64,000 nucleotides of DNA, taken from positions 1 to 64,000 of the forward strand of contig NZ_JABXKK010000086.1 in the NCBI RefSeq assembly GCF_017115045.1, in the 5' to 3' direction. The notes beneath the pieces were generated by a model. That model was not told where the DNA came from. It was given only the letters and a program-made list of their open reading frames with translations, and searched no databases. The DNA is from Nostoc sp. NMS8. GTDB lineage: Bacteria > Cyanobacteriota > Cyanobacteriia > Cyanobacteriales > Nostocaceae. A program made the translations under genes and the position numbers. Shown in pieces: positions 37,282-45,882 of this stretch (positions are counted from its first letter, which is position 1; each line of letters starts with the position of its first letter).

Positions 37282-37572
37282 ATGATTAACCAATACTCTG
37301 ACATACGCTTAAACCTCTACAATTCGCGTAAGTTATATACAGGTGCATTTCTCCAGGCTTTAGTAGAATCAGCCCAAACTTTGAGATATGAAGCGTTATT
37401 ACTTAGGCAGAGTCTTACTAAGCTGGATTCATATTATAACCCGTTTATAGTTAATTGGCAAGAAATTCATTGTGCCCTTGTCTGGAGAGTGAAAGGCGAT
37501 CGCACATTAATTTCTGCTCCAGCTATCTGCTTTCGCATCCAGAGTTTGAATCTAGCTGGTTCTTTTACCTAA
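37282..37572 (+). CDS. Hypothetical small protein
   Basis: 96 residues from the ATG at 37282 (a TTG two codons upstream is possible). It contains FLQALVESAQTLRYEALLLRQSLTKLD-like helical sequence and a Trp-containing C-terminal part with a HIP1 site (GGCGATCGC). No known motif. It may be spurious, but the codon pattern is plausible. Confidence 0.35.
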   Translation: MINQYSDIRLNLYNSRKLYTGAFLQALVESAQTLRYEALLLRQSLTKLDSYYNPFIVNWQEIHCALVWRVKGDRTLISAPAICFRIQSLNLAGSFT

Positions 37573-38696
37573 AATGCCCGTTACCTTAATAACACAGTCT
37601 TATATAGGAGTCGTATTTGATTGCGTGATAAAACTCAGTACACGTCTAAGCTAAAAAACATCTAATTTACATACAAATCTGTTAGATATTAATACACATA
37701 TAAATTACTGCTAAACTTACTTAACGGTATTCCGTATTAACTAGCTTTATCTCTATTATTAGATTATCTAATTTTGTACTGACTTAGGCTGCTACATTTT
37801 TTTAGTAAAAGCATTCATGTACAGATGTTTTGGTTTACTCAGTTGATGCTTATCCAAACTATCTATATATATTACCGCTAACCAGTAATTTTATTTTACA
37901 ACTGGGCTATATATGATTACTAGCTGATAATCATGAAATATTCATGGTTAGTTTACAGCGATTTCATTGAGAGAAGCTGAAGCTGTAGTTTTCGGAAATC
38001 AAAAACTACAAAACTAATAAGTATAAGCATCTAACTTAACCTATTAAAAAACATGTTAAATCCTATGTCTGGAACGTTTTCATCTTCTATTGACTAATAT
38101 TTTTCTAAGTTGTTTTACATCATAGTTAATGGTAATATCTTCTAGTGACTCGACAATAATAAAGGTTTTAAATTGATGTTGGGTGAGGGGTAAGACCCCT
38201 CAAAAATTAGCAGGGAGGGACGAAACTAAAAGCTGCACAATACACAAGTAAGTATAGGAATATATTCAGTAAATTTAACCTATAAATCTGCTAGCTTAGT
38301 AGATGACATCAACGACAAAAAATAGTATAAGTACGAATGTCATTGTTACAGCCCAAAGATAAATAAAGTTTTTCCACTAGCCTAAAAAAATATGCAAATT
38401 TCCCGGAAAATGCCTAATTCAGCAGTAGTAAGAAATACAAGCGCGTGAACAGAGAAAATTTATTGAATTAGGAGTTGAGAAAGTTTAATAAGACAAGACT
38501 ACATCAACCAAGAGCTATGCTGAAATTTTTGTCTTATAAGTCATCTGGTAAGACAAAAAATAAATTTTTACCTTTCACTTACTAACAAGCTATAAGCAAA
38601 ATTTCCTCCATTCATCAGAGTAAATTTAGGTAATTAGGACTGAGTAGCTAACAAACTTGATGAACAACTTGATCGTTTTTAATCAAGGGTCAGTTC
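37573..38696. other. 1.1-kb AT-rich gene-free region upstream of the hetP-like locus
   Basis: No gene of any length is convincing. Apart from the HetR-type palindrome at 38185-38201 there is a 9-bp stem (TGTAGTTTT / AAAACTACA, 37984-38010). The region probably holds distant promoters or a long 5' leader for the genes at 38697 and 39129. Confidence 0.5.
38185..38201. promoter_or_regulatory. Candidate HetR-binding site
   Basis: GAGGGGT-AAG-ACCCCTC. In Anabaena PCC 7120 HetR binds GAGGGGTCTAACCCCTC upstream of hetP; both 7-nt arms and the 3-nt spacer length are the same here, only the spacer bases differ. It lies about 495 bp before the gene at 38697 and 927 bp before the hetP-like gene, both on the + strand. 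Confidence 0.75.
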
Positions 38697-39029
38697 ATGG
38701 AAAAAATCATCAGGTCAAATGCAGTCGAAACCTCAAGCCAAGGGGACAATTCAGAAATGAATCTATATAATTTATATCCCTACTACGAGCTAGCTCTTGC
38801 CAAAACTAGTTTATTAGGGGAGTTATCAGCCAAAATCACTAAAACTCTGCTCAACAGCGCCAAAGTAAAGCTCAAACAGCAGAGAATTTCAGCCGATTTC
38901 TTTACCGCTCAAAGCTGCGGGTGCCAATCAGAGTTTGGGAAAGTTCTGTACGCGGCTGTTGATAGATTTTTATCTTTCGTCAACATTCAACATCGCTCTA
39001 TTGCTGATAATTTCCCAGAAGCGATTTAA
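38697..39029 (+). CDS. Small unknown protein upstream of hetP-like gene
   Basis: 110 residues: NLYPYYELALAKTSLLGELS in the middle, then KVKLKQQRISADFFTAQSCG, and a helical end (VLYAAVDRFLSFVNIQHRS). No signal peptide or known domain. It is between the HetR-type palindrome and the hetP-like gene, 99 bp before the latter, in the same direction, so it may be part of the same transcript. Function unknown. Confidence 0.6.
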   Translation: MEKIIRSNAVETSSQGDNSEMNLYNLYPYYELALAKTSLLGELSAKITKTLLNSAKVKLKQQRISADFFTAQSCGCQSEFGKVLYAAVDRFLSFVNIQHRSIADNFPEAI

Positions 39030-39128
39030 CCAGCTGCAAAAAGGCTAACGCAGTCTGTACACCTCAATTAAAACATCAACAATCGCAGAAATTAAACTAG
39101 TTTACTTCATCCAAGATAACTAAACACT

Positions 39129-39602
39129 ATGATGAACCAAGACATTGCTGGTATTAGTAACAACTTAGATAATACAGTGAAAGCTCAACAATTTGACAAA
39201 GTAGTTGAAGCAATTCTAGCTGGAAAATATTCCTGGGCATGTGTTTTAATGCTGCGATTTGGTGGTTATAATCCTCTGCATTACATTCCATATCGCACCT
39301 ACAATCGATTACTCAAAGAAAATTCTCAAGCCAACAGGACAAGACAACAGCAGAGTGAAAATCTCAAAATGCTGAAAAATGCTAATGATTCCAGGTCTGA
39401 TAAGAATATGTCATCAAGCTGCTTAGGCAAAATTAAAGACCTAGCTTATCTGGAAGTCGTTGGAAAACAAAAAACAGAAATTCGTGGTGGTAGTTTAGAC
39501 CAAAGATTGACACAGAAAATTAATGAACATCAATCAAGTAAATCACCATTAAAACCAGAAAAATCTCAAGATATTTCCTTGAAATCTTGTGGATTTAATT
39601 AA
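39129..39602 (+). CDS. hetP: HetP-family heterocyst commitment protein
   Basis: 157 residues. FDKVVEAILAGKYSWACVLM followed by LRFGGYNPLHYIPYRTYNRL (about residues 23-61) is the conserved core of HetP and its paralogues, which control commitment to heterocyst differentiation in Anabaena. The C-terminal two-thirds is polar, basic and variable, as in the family. A candidate HetR site lies upstream and a strong terminator follows. Several paralogues exist in heterocystous genomes, so it may be a HetP paralogue rather than the orthologue. Confidence 0.8.
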   Translation: MMNQDIAGISNNLDNTVKAQQFDKVVEAILAGKYSWACVLMLRFGGYNPLHYIPYRTYNRLLKENSQANRTRQQQSENLKMLKNANDSRSDKNMSSSCLGKIKDLAYLEVVGKQKTEIRGGSLDQRLTQKINEHQSSKSPLKPEKSQDISLKSCGFN

Positions 39603-39650
39603 AAAGTCCTTGGAATCAGTAGATTCTGTTCTAGAGTTGCTTAAGCGTCT

Positions 39651-39696
39651 GAAAGCCTGCAATGCTAATTTGAAATTCATAGCATTGCAGGTTTTC
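39651..39696 (+). terminator. Terminator of the hetP-like gene
   Basis: A 12-bp perfect stem, CCTGCAATGCTA (39656-39667) with TAGCATTGCAGG (39680-39691), extended by A-T pairs on both sides (GAAAG / TTTTC), which supply the T-run. It lies 50 bp past the stop. Confidence 0.85.
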
Positions 39697-39887
39697 TATA
39701 ACATTGATTAATTTGATAAGTTTTTGTAAAAATATGCCAAAATGGCAAATATATACTGACAGCATTGGTAAACTAATAATAATTACAACTTAAACCAAAA
39801 TAGAGGTGATTGGCAAGCAAGTTAATTTTAAAAAATAAAATCAATGATTAGTTCTGACTATGAAATAAATCAACCTGATTACAAGAG

Positions 39888-40122
39888 TAGTCAGTATTTC
39901 CTGGAGTAAATAACTCCTACACCAAGACTAATAATTCAACCGTTGCTACTGGTGGTTCTGTTTCTGATAAAGTCTATCTGAGCAAAGAGAATTTGGGGAG
40001 GTGGATTCCCCCAATCCAAATTTTATACAGCTTTCACCGACTGCAGACGGTGCAGGTAATGCTTATAAAACTTACTATCCTGTGGTTGGTGTTGCTTTAG
40101 TTGATAAAGCAAACGCTTAACA
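39888..40122 (+). pseudogene. Remnant of an unknown secreted-type protein gene
   Basis: One frame reads SVFPGVNNSYTKTNNSTVAT and GGSVSDKVYLSKENLG up to about 39997, and another continues with SPNPNFIQLSPTADGAGNAY and KTYYPVVGVALVDKANA, ending at TAA 40120-40122. The two pieces fit together if one frameshift near 39995-40010 is removed. There is no start codon upstream. The composition (Ser/Thr/Asn/Gly-rich) suggests a surface or secreted protein. The family is unknown. A terminator on the same strand follows at 40278. Confidence 0.45.
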
Positions 40123-40277
40123 TCAATACCAGGAACGGAAATAGAAAAGTTACGGTGAAATTATTTTGGTGGCTGGTAGAACTAGTATCTCATACGCTTC
40201 TCTTTCGACTATTGTAATCCTAGTCCTCCCAACCTGGATTATCTGTAGTTTCTAAATTTTCAATTTATATAGTAATT

Positions 40278-40315
40278 ACTGGAAGTTAAAAACTTGAATA
40301 GCTTCCAGTTTTTTT
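40278..40315 (+). terminator. Rho-independent terminator (+ strand)
   Basis: ACTGGAAG (40278-40285) pairs with CTTCCAGT (40302-40309), followed by a T-run to 40315. The only candidate upstream gene on this strand is the remnant at 39888-40122. Confidence 0.75.
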
Positions 40316-40325
40316 GTGTCAATAA

Positions 40326-40354
40326 AATAAGGTGGGCAACATGCCCACCTTATT
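40326..40354 (-). terminator. Terminator of rpe
   Basis: A 13-bp perfect stem AATAAGGTGGGCA / TGCCCACCTTATT with a 3-nt loop; read on the minus strand it is followed by TTATTG. It lies 32 bp past the rpe stop. Confidence 0.8.
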
Positions 40355-40385
40355 GTTTGCGGAGAATGTTTAATCCAAAAATGAA

Positions 40386-41093
40386 TTAAACCTTGGCTAA
40401 TTCTGGGGTAGGATGCTTGCTGTTACGAATTGCTGTAATAGCTTCAGCATAATCCTTAGTGTTAAATACAGCTGAACCAGCGACGATCGCATTGGCTCCC
40501 GCTTCCAAAACTTGCCAGGTATTATTTGCCTTGAGTCCCCCATCTACCTCAATCCAAGGATCAAGACCACGTTCGTCACATATTTGACGCAACTTGCGAA
40601 TTTTGGGTAACACACCAGGGATAAAGCTTTGACCGCCAAAACCAGGGTTGACGCTCATAATTAGTACTAAATCGCACAAATCTAGAACGTATTCAATTAA
40701 CTCTAGAGGAGTACCAGGATTAAGTACAACTCCAGCTTTCTTACCAAGCTCTTTAATTTGCCCTAAAGTGCGGTGTATGTGTGGAGAAGCATTATGTTCG
40801 CAGTGTACGGAGATAATATCAGCACCCGCCTTAGCAAATGCCTCTACATACTTTTCTGGCTCCACAATCATCAAGTGGACATCCAGAGGCTTGGTCGTAA
40901 CCGGACGAATCGCCTCCACAATCAGAGGGCCGATCGTAATATTAGGTACAAAACGACCGTCCATGACATCAACATGAATCCAATCCGCTCCAGCTGCATC
41001 TACGGCGCGAATTTCGTCACCCAGACGACTAAAATCGGCTGATAGGATAGATGGAGAAATTACAATGGGCTTTTGAGATAGGTTTTGGGTCAT
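40386..41093 (-). CDS. rpe: Ribulose-phosphate 3-epimerase
   Basis: 235 residues from the ATG at 41093 (the in-frame start at 41150 would add 19 residues not seen in the family). ISPSILSADFSRLGDE, HVDVMDGRFVPNITIGP with metal His and catalytic Asp, HLMIVEP, MSVNPGFGGQSFIP and EVDGGLKANN are the family's conserved blocks. It interconverts ribulose-5-P and xylulose-5-P in the Calvin cycle and pentose phosphate pathway. A single-gene unit with its own terminator. Confidence 0.97.
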   Translation of the reverse strand: MTQNLSQKPIVISPSILSADFSRLGDEIRAVDAAGADWIHVDVMDGRFVPNITIGPLIVEAIRPVTTKPLDVHLMIVEPEKYVEAFAKAGADIISVHCEHNASPHIHRTLGQIKELGKKAGVVLNPGTPLELIEYVLDLCDLVLIMSVNPGFGGQSFIPGVLPKIRKLRQICDERGLDPWIEVDGGLKANNTWQVLEAGANAIVAGSAVFNTKDYAEAITAIRNSKHPTPELAKV

Positions 41094-41240
41094 GGCTAGT
41101 GGGTTTTTAAGCTTCCTCGTCTGTAAGCATTGTAACAAAACATTGAGCAAGACTCATAATTTTGATCCCGGCTTTTTGGGGACTGGGGGGCGAGGGAGAA
41201 ATATTGAACAAGTTTCTTCTCAATGCCCAATGCCCAATGA

Positions 41241-41280
41241 CTAATGACTAATGACTAATGACTAATTAATTAACTAATGA
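41241..41280. repeat. CTAATGA heptamer array containing a start codon
   Basis: Four units at 41241-41268 (three CTAATGA and one CTAATTA) and a separate CTAATGA at 41274-41280. The ATG of the protease gene (41277) is inside the last unit. Confidence 0.85.
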
Positions 41281-42872
41281 CTAAAAAACTAACCTGGATA
41301 ATTTGGGGATTAAGTGCTTCTTGTCTAAGTGCGCCTGTTATTGCTTCAGCTTTAGAATCTGCACTAGGAACTAACGGTATTGATGCTCTGAAGCTACACC
41401 AAGCTCCTTATAATTTAACCGGTCGTAAGATTGCTATTGGTCAAGTGGAAATTGGCCGACCGGGAATGTTTGGCTGGGATAAGGCGGTGTCTAAAAACCG
41501 TGCTATCTCCTTAGCAGCAGTATTCTTACGCAATGGGCCAGCTAAGTCTAATAGTGGTGTTGACCCCCACGCCTACAATGTGGCTGGTGTGATGGTGAGT
41601 CAAAGTAAGGCTTTGCCAGGAGTTGCTCCCGGAGCGCGATTGTATTCGTCGGCGGTGGGTTCGACTAAAAACATGGGTCAGCCAGAAGAGTGCTTATCAG
41701 CACAGCACATAGCGTTACAAAATGGTGGCGATGTCCGTGCTATTAATTTTAGCTTTGGTGAACCTCTGAGCCGCGATCCTCGATCCGAGGCTACTTTAGA
41801 TGGCAATGCTTTACTAACTTTATGTGTTGACTGGTCTAGTCGCGTTCATGATGTTTTGTATGCGATCGCAGGCAACCAGGGTAAAGGTGGTATTCCTATT
41901 CCTACAGATAATTTTAACGGAGTCAACGTCGCTTTTTCATCCCGCCGAGGGGGAGTTTTTAACAAAGTAGACGTGGCTAACCTGGCGAGTGCTAACCAAG
42001 GAGTGAGTGGCAAGCTAGCGGGAAGGGAATTTAATCTTGGTGGGCGTAGTGCTATTGGTTTAGTTGCTCCCGGAAATAACATTCCTTTGCTCAATCCAGA
42101 TGGCAAATTTAACAAGGTAACGGGTACGAGTTTTGCAGCACCTCAAGTTACGGCTACTGTTGCTGTGTTGCAAGAACTTGCTGACCGACAGATTCGGACA
42201 AAACAACCACACTGGAGCATCGATGCTCGACATCATCAAGTGATGAAAGCTGTATTGCTGAATTCAGCAGACAAAATCCAAGATAGTGGTGATGGCTTGC
42301 GTTTGGGAATGACTAGGACGCTAATTGATAAACAAAATCAAAATTGGTTAGATTCTGATGCTTATAAAGATCCCAAGATTCCCTTAGATGCCCAAATGGG
42401 AGCAGGTCATTTAAACGCATTTCGCGCTTATCAGCAATTTAGTGCTGGTCAATGGCAGCCATCAGCTACAGTACCAGCTATTGGTTGGGATTATCGCACA
42501 GTTGATGTTGGAGCATCTGTTGACTATATATTAGCAAAACCTTTAAAACAGGGAAGTTTTGTTGCTGTAACGCTGAGTTGGGATCGATTGGTGGAACTCA
42601 ACGATAAAAATAAAAACCAGCAATATGATGTGGGCGAGAATTTTCGCGATCGCGGTTTGAATAATCTCGACCTATACTTAGTCAAAGCTGATGCCCAAAA
42701 TTCCGATGCGGGTGCTGTTTGCTCCTCAATCAGTCAAGTTGATAGTGTAGAACATATTTTCTGCCCCGTTGCTGCTACTGGCAATTACAAAATCCGTGTC
42801 CAGTTTCGTCAAAAGCTCAATGAAGCGACTCAACCCTATAGTTTAGCTTGGTGGAGTGTGCCGATCAATTGA
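41277..42872 (+). CDS. Exported S8 (subtilisin-like) serine peptidase
   Basis: 531 residues with a signal peptide (about 1-25). The fold carries catalytic His in DPHAYNVAGVM (near 98), the oxyanion Asn in AIAGNQGKGG, and catalytic Ser in GTSFAAPQVTAT (near 283). The first triad position, normally Asp in a DTG motif, reads IAIGQVEIGRPG, so a Glu is present where Asp is expected. The C-terminal 150 residues form a beta-rich domain. It precedes a serpin gene on the same strand. Confidence 0.85.
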   Translation: MTKKLTWIIWGLSASCLSAPVIASALESALGTNGIDALKLHQAPYNLTGRKIAIGQVEIGRPGMFGWDKAVSKNRAISLAAVFLRNGPAKSNSGVDPHAYNVAGVMVSQSKALPGVAPGARLYSSAVGSTKNMGQPEECLSAQHIALQNGGDVRAINFSFGEPLSRDPRSEATLDGNALLTLCVDWSSRVHDVLYAIAGNQGKGGIPIPTDNFNGVNVAFSSRRGGVFNKVDVANLASANQGVSGKLAGREFNLGGRSAIGLVAPGNNIPLLNPDGKFNKVTGTSFAAPQVTATVAVLQELADRQIRTKQPHWSIDARHHQVMKAVLLNSADKIQDSGDGLRLGMTRTLIDKQNQNWLDSDAYKDPKIPLDAQMGAGHLNAFRAYQQFSAGQWQPSATVPAIGWDYRTVDVGASVDYILAKPLKQGSFVAVTLSWDRLVELNDKNKNQQYDVGENFRDRGLNNLDLYLVKADAQNSDAGAVCSSISQVDSVEHIFCPVAATGNYKIRVQFRQKLNEATQPYSLAWWSVPIN

Positions 42873-42904
42873 AAAAGGGTAGCACAACTTTTATCTGTGT
42901 AAAC

Positions 42905-43004
42905 TTACAGCGTTTTTTATTTATTTGAACCATCATCCCTTATTGGGGCGCACAGCCGTGCGTCCCAATGAAATTTCTGTATTTCATGCAACTGAAAAAC
43001 GTGA
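42905..43004. mobile_element. MITE copy 3, diverged
   Basis: It opens TTACAGCGTTTTTTATTTAT TTGAACC, like the inner-facing end of copy 2, has a central palindrome (TTGGGGCGCAC...GTGCGTCCCAA) and ends near AACTGAAAAACGTGA. About 100 bp, the same architecture as the others. It lies 33 bp past the protease stop and might act as its terminator. The gap to the serpin (43005-43308) is AT-rich with no gene. Confidence 0.6.
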
Positions 43005-43308
43005 TTTTATCTATAAAAATCCAGCATAATTGGTTATTTTCTCATTAAGTAGCTTACAATACGTTTATAGGTAAATAGAAAAATTCCTAGAAATCAAAAT
43101 TTTTTATAACTTGTCTGCATAGCCGCCTCAATTAGCAATTAGTAACTCTCACAAGTTCTGTTTACTTGTTCTGAGCCACTAACTTGCTGTTACAAAAACT
43201 GTAACAGTAGATTTTTCTATTGAAGCAAATGCAATAGTTAATCATTGACACAGTTTCTGCGTCAACCATAAGCACAGATCGGGAATCTTTGGCAAGTGAG
43301 GTAGCAGA

Positions 43309-44637
43309 ATGAATCGGCAGAATAGTGATGCGAAAGAAAACTTCCTGCAAAGACGCTACGGTGTTAGTCTGGGTAGACGTTATGCTCTGGCAGCTGCAAG
43401 TGTTGTTCTATTCAGTGTATTAGGGTGTTCTCAAGTCGATAGTAATAAAAGTGCCCTAGCCCAATCTAGTTTGCCTCAACCAGAAAATCCATTGCAAAAA
43501 AAAACAGTCAACACTGATACAAAAATAGTTGAGTCTAGCAATAAGTTTGGCTTCAAACTGTTTTCAGAAGTGCTGAAAAATGATCGGGGTGGGAATAATA
43601 TTTTTATCTCACCTTCGAGTGTGGCGATCGCTCTTGCTATGACCTACAACGGCGCTAGCGGCTCGACTCAACAAACAATGGCAAAAACCCTAGAATTACA
43701 GGGGATGAATCTACCAGAAATCAACTCTTCTTACGCGGCGGCATTAAAGCAGCTTTTGGATAATCCTGATGCGAAAGTGCAACTGAAGATAGCTAACTCA
43801 CTTTGGGCAAATCAAGATGTTAGCTTTGCGCCAGACTTCCTTAAAAGAACCCAGGATTTCTATCAAGCCAAGGTCAGTAATTTAAACTTTAAAGATGCCG
43901 CCGCATCTAATATTATTAATAACTGGGTAAAAGAAAATACTAACGGAAAAATTAATAAAATAGTTGAAACAATTGAACCAAATCAAGTGTTATTTCTGAT
44001 TAATGCCATATATTTTAAAGGAAATTGGAGTAACGAGTTTGACAAAAAAGAAACTGCCCAATACCCTTTTTACATCACATCTGGTATGCGAAAACAGCAC
44101 CCAATGATGTCTCAGAAGGGTGATTATAGATATTATGAAAGCGAACAATTTCAGGCAGTTAGTTTACCTTATGGCAAAGATGGTAAATTCAGTTTTTATA
44201 TATTCCTGCCCAAACAGAATTATAACCTCCAAACCTTCTATGAAAACTTGAATGTTGAAAACTGGGAAAAATGGATGACTCAGTTCAACAAACAAAAAGG
44301 GTTTATTCGTCTACCTCGTTTCAAAACAGACTATGAAGTTACACTCAATGATGCTTTAAAAAGTTTAGGCATGGAAGAGGCCTTCAGCAACAAAGCTAAT
44401 TTTTCCGGTATGGGTAAAAATTTTGCCATTAGCCAAGTTAAACATAAAACTTTTGTCGAGGTGAACGAAGAAGGCACTGAAGCAGCTGCGGCGACTTCAG
44501 TGGGAATAGTAGCAACATCTTTTAGAGATGAACCAGAACCATTCCGAATGATTGTTGACCGTCCTTTCTTCAGTGCCATTAGGGATAATCAGACGGGAAG
44601 TCTTTTGTTTATGGGTTCAATCATTGATCCGCAATGA
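43309..44637 (+). CDS. Serpin (serine protease inhibitor), lipoprotein
   Basis: 442 residues. The signal ends in a lipobox (VLFSVLGC, Cys at about 40), so the mature protein is probably a membrane-bound lipoprotein outside the cytoplasm. Serpin hallmarks: NIFISPSSVAIALAMTYNGA, a central shutter NAIYFKGNW, and the hinge VNEEGTEAAAATSVG. Counting from the hinge puts the reactive P1-P1' bond at Thr-Ser in IVATSFRD, then the conserved VDRPFF and GSLLFMGSI end. It would trap a serine or cysteine protease; the neighbouring S8 peptidase is a candidate partner by position only. Confidence 0.93.
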   Translation: MNRQNSDAKENFLQRRYGVSLGRRYALAAASVVLFSVLGCSQVDSNKSALAQSSLPQPENPLQKKTVNTDTKIVESSNKFGFKLFSEVLKNDRGGNNIFISPSSVAIALAMTYNGASGSTQQTMAKTLELQGMNLPEINSSYAAALKQLLDNPDAKVQLKIANSLWANQDVSFAPDFLKRTQDFYQAKVSNLNFKDAAASNIINNWVKENTNGKINKIVETIEPNQVLFLINAIYFKGNWSNEFDKKETAQYPFYITSGMRKQHPMMSQKGDYRYYESEQFQAVSLPYGKDGKFSFYIFLPKQNYNLQTFYENLNVENWEKWMTQFNKQKGFIRLPRFKTDYEVTLNDALKSLGMEEAFSNKANFSGMGKNFAISQVKHKTFVEVNEEGTEAAAATSVGIVATSFRDEPEPFRMIVDRPFFSAIRDNQTGSLLFMGSIIDPQ

Positions 44638-44651
44638 GGCAGAAGGCCTCC

Positions 44652-45818
44652 TTAAGGTGATGTCGCTTCAGAGATACTCAAAGTATTGTTAGCGTCAGTT
44701 TTCGGGGACTCGTTTGCTGTAACGGGTACAGTTATCTCCCCTGTAGCGCTGTCATTTGTCTCGCTACGAAGACGCAAAGCACTTAAAGCAGTCTTAATCA
44801 CAACAGCAGTGGGTACTGCCACAATGACACCCAATAGTCCGCCAATTCTTGCCCCTGTTAAAACTGAAATTAAAATCCAAACTGGATTTAAACCAGTAAA
44901 GCTGCCTAAAATTCGGGGGGCAATCAAGTTTTCGAGAATTTGCTGTACAATCACCGCTGCTATCAAAACTCTCACACCCATTGAGAAATCTTGCAACGCT
45001 ACCAATAATGTAGTCATGGCGATGCCTACAGAACCACCAAAGGGGACGAGAGCCATCAGTCCAATAGTTAAGCCGAATAGCAGCCCAAAGGGCACTTTCA
45101 GCCACAAAAAGGTAGGAATGAGGGCTGATGCCATACAGGTAGATAAAATCAACTGGGTGATGAAGAAATTTTGGAAGCTGAGGCGGACTGTTTTAGAGAA
45201 AGGATCGCGGAATTTATTCGGTAGCCATTCGACTAAACTTTCCCAGAGTTCACCCCCATGCTGTAAAAGATAGAAGGTCAAAACCATCGTCAAGAGAATA
45301 TCTAGCAGGCTAGTGACTGTAAGTACAGCCAGATTTAAAACTTGGCCAGCGATCGCTTGCAATTGTCCTTTAACGCGATCGTTGATTTGCACTACCAGAG
45401 CATCGAGGTTAATCGGTAAGCCAAAAGTCTCAGCTTTTTCGTTTAAGATCATTAACTGAGAGCGTCCAGAGTCGATTAACTCTGGCAAACGAGCCACCAG
45501 TTGTTGAGCTTGGGTAAGGGCCAGCGGGAAAAGTGTCACACCTAACGCCAATAAAATTGATAAAGCCAAGAGAAATACTAAAATAGCAACTTGCTCTCGT
45601 CTTGCACCATGATGCTCCATCCAGCTCACGGGGTAGTTGAGCAGAAAAGCTAGTACTGAGGCTCCAACTAAAATGACTATGAGAGAATGAAAATAACTAA
45701 AAAATACCGAAATTGCCCAACCATTGATAACCAGCAGCGGAGCAAATAGCGCGATCGCCCCGATTCGCGCTATTGGAGTAAATGTTTGCCACCAGTCGAG
45801 TAGCTTACGTGTCTGCAT
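44652..45818 (-). CDS. AI-2E family transporter
   Basis: 388 residues with eight or so membrane segments and the family pattern: an N-terminal pair, a long amphipathic region about 100-170 (LTQAQQLVARLPELIDSGRS), FFITQLILSTCMASALIP, and the conserved VQQILENLIAPRILGS with LLGVIVAVPTAVVIK. The family includes TqsA/YdiK; substrates range from AI-2 to Na+/H+ exchange. The C-terminus is a Thr/Asn-rich tail. Convergent with the serpin; 14 bp between stops, with a small GAGGC/GCCTC hairpin. Confidence 0.9.
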   Translation of the reverse strand: MQTRKLLDWWQTFTPIARIGAIALFAPLLVINGWAISVFFSYFHSLIVILVGASVLAFLLNYPVSWMEHHGARREQVAILVFLLALSILLALGVTLFPLALTQAQQLVARLPELIDSGRSQLMILNEKAETFGLPINLDALVVQINDRVKGQLQAIAGQVLNLAVLTVTSLLDILLTMVLTFYLLQHGGELWESLVEWLPNKFRDPFSKTVRLSFQNFFITQLILSTCMASALIPTFLWLKVPFGLLFGLTIGLMALVPFGGSVGIAMTTLLVALQDFSMGVRVLIAAVIVQQILENLIAPRILGSFTGLNPVWILISVLTGARIGGLLGVIVAVPTAVVIKTALSALRLRSETNDSATGEITVPVTANESPKTDANNTLSISEATSP

Positions 45819-45882
45819 TTTGAGCTGATTGCGGAATAGAACTAAATGAAATTTTTCTTTACAGCTTATTATCTCTAACTAT

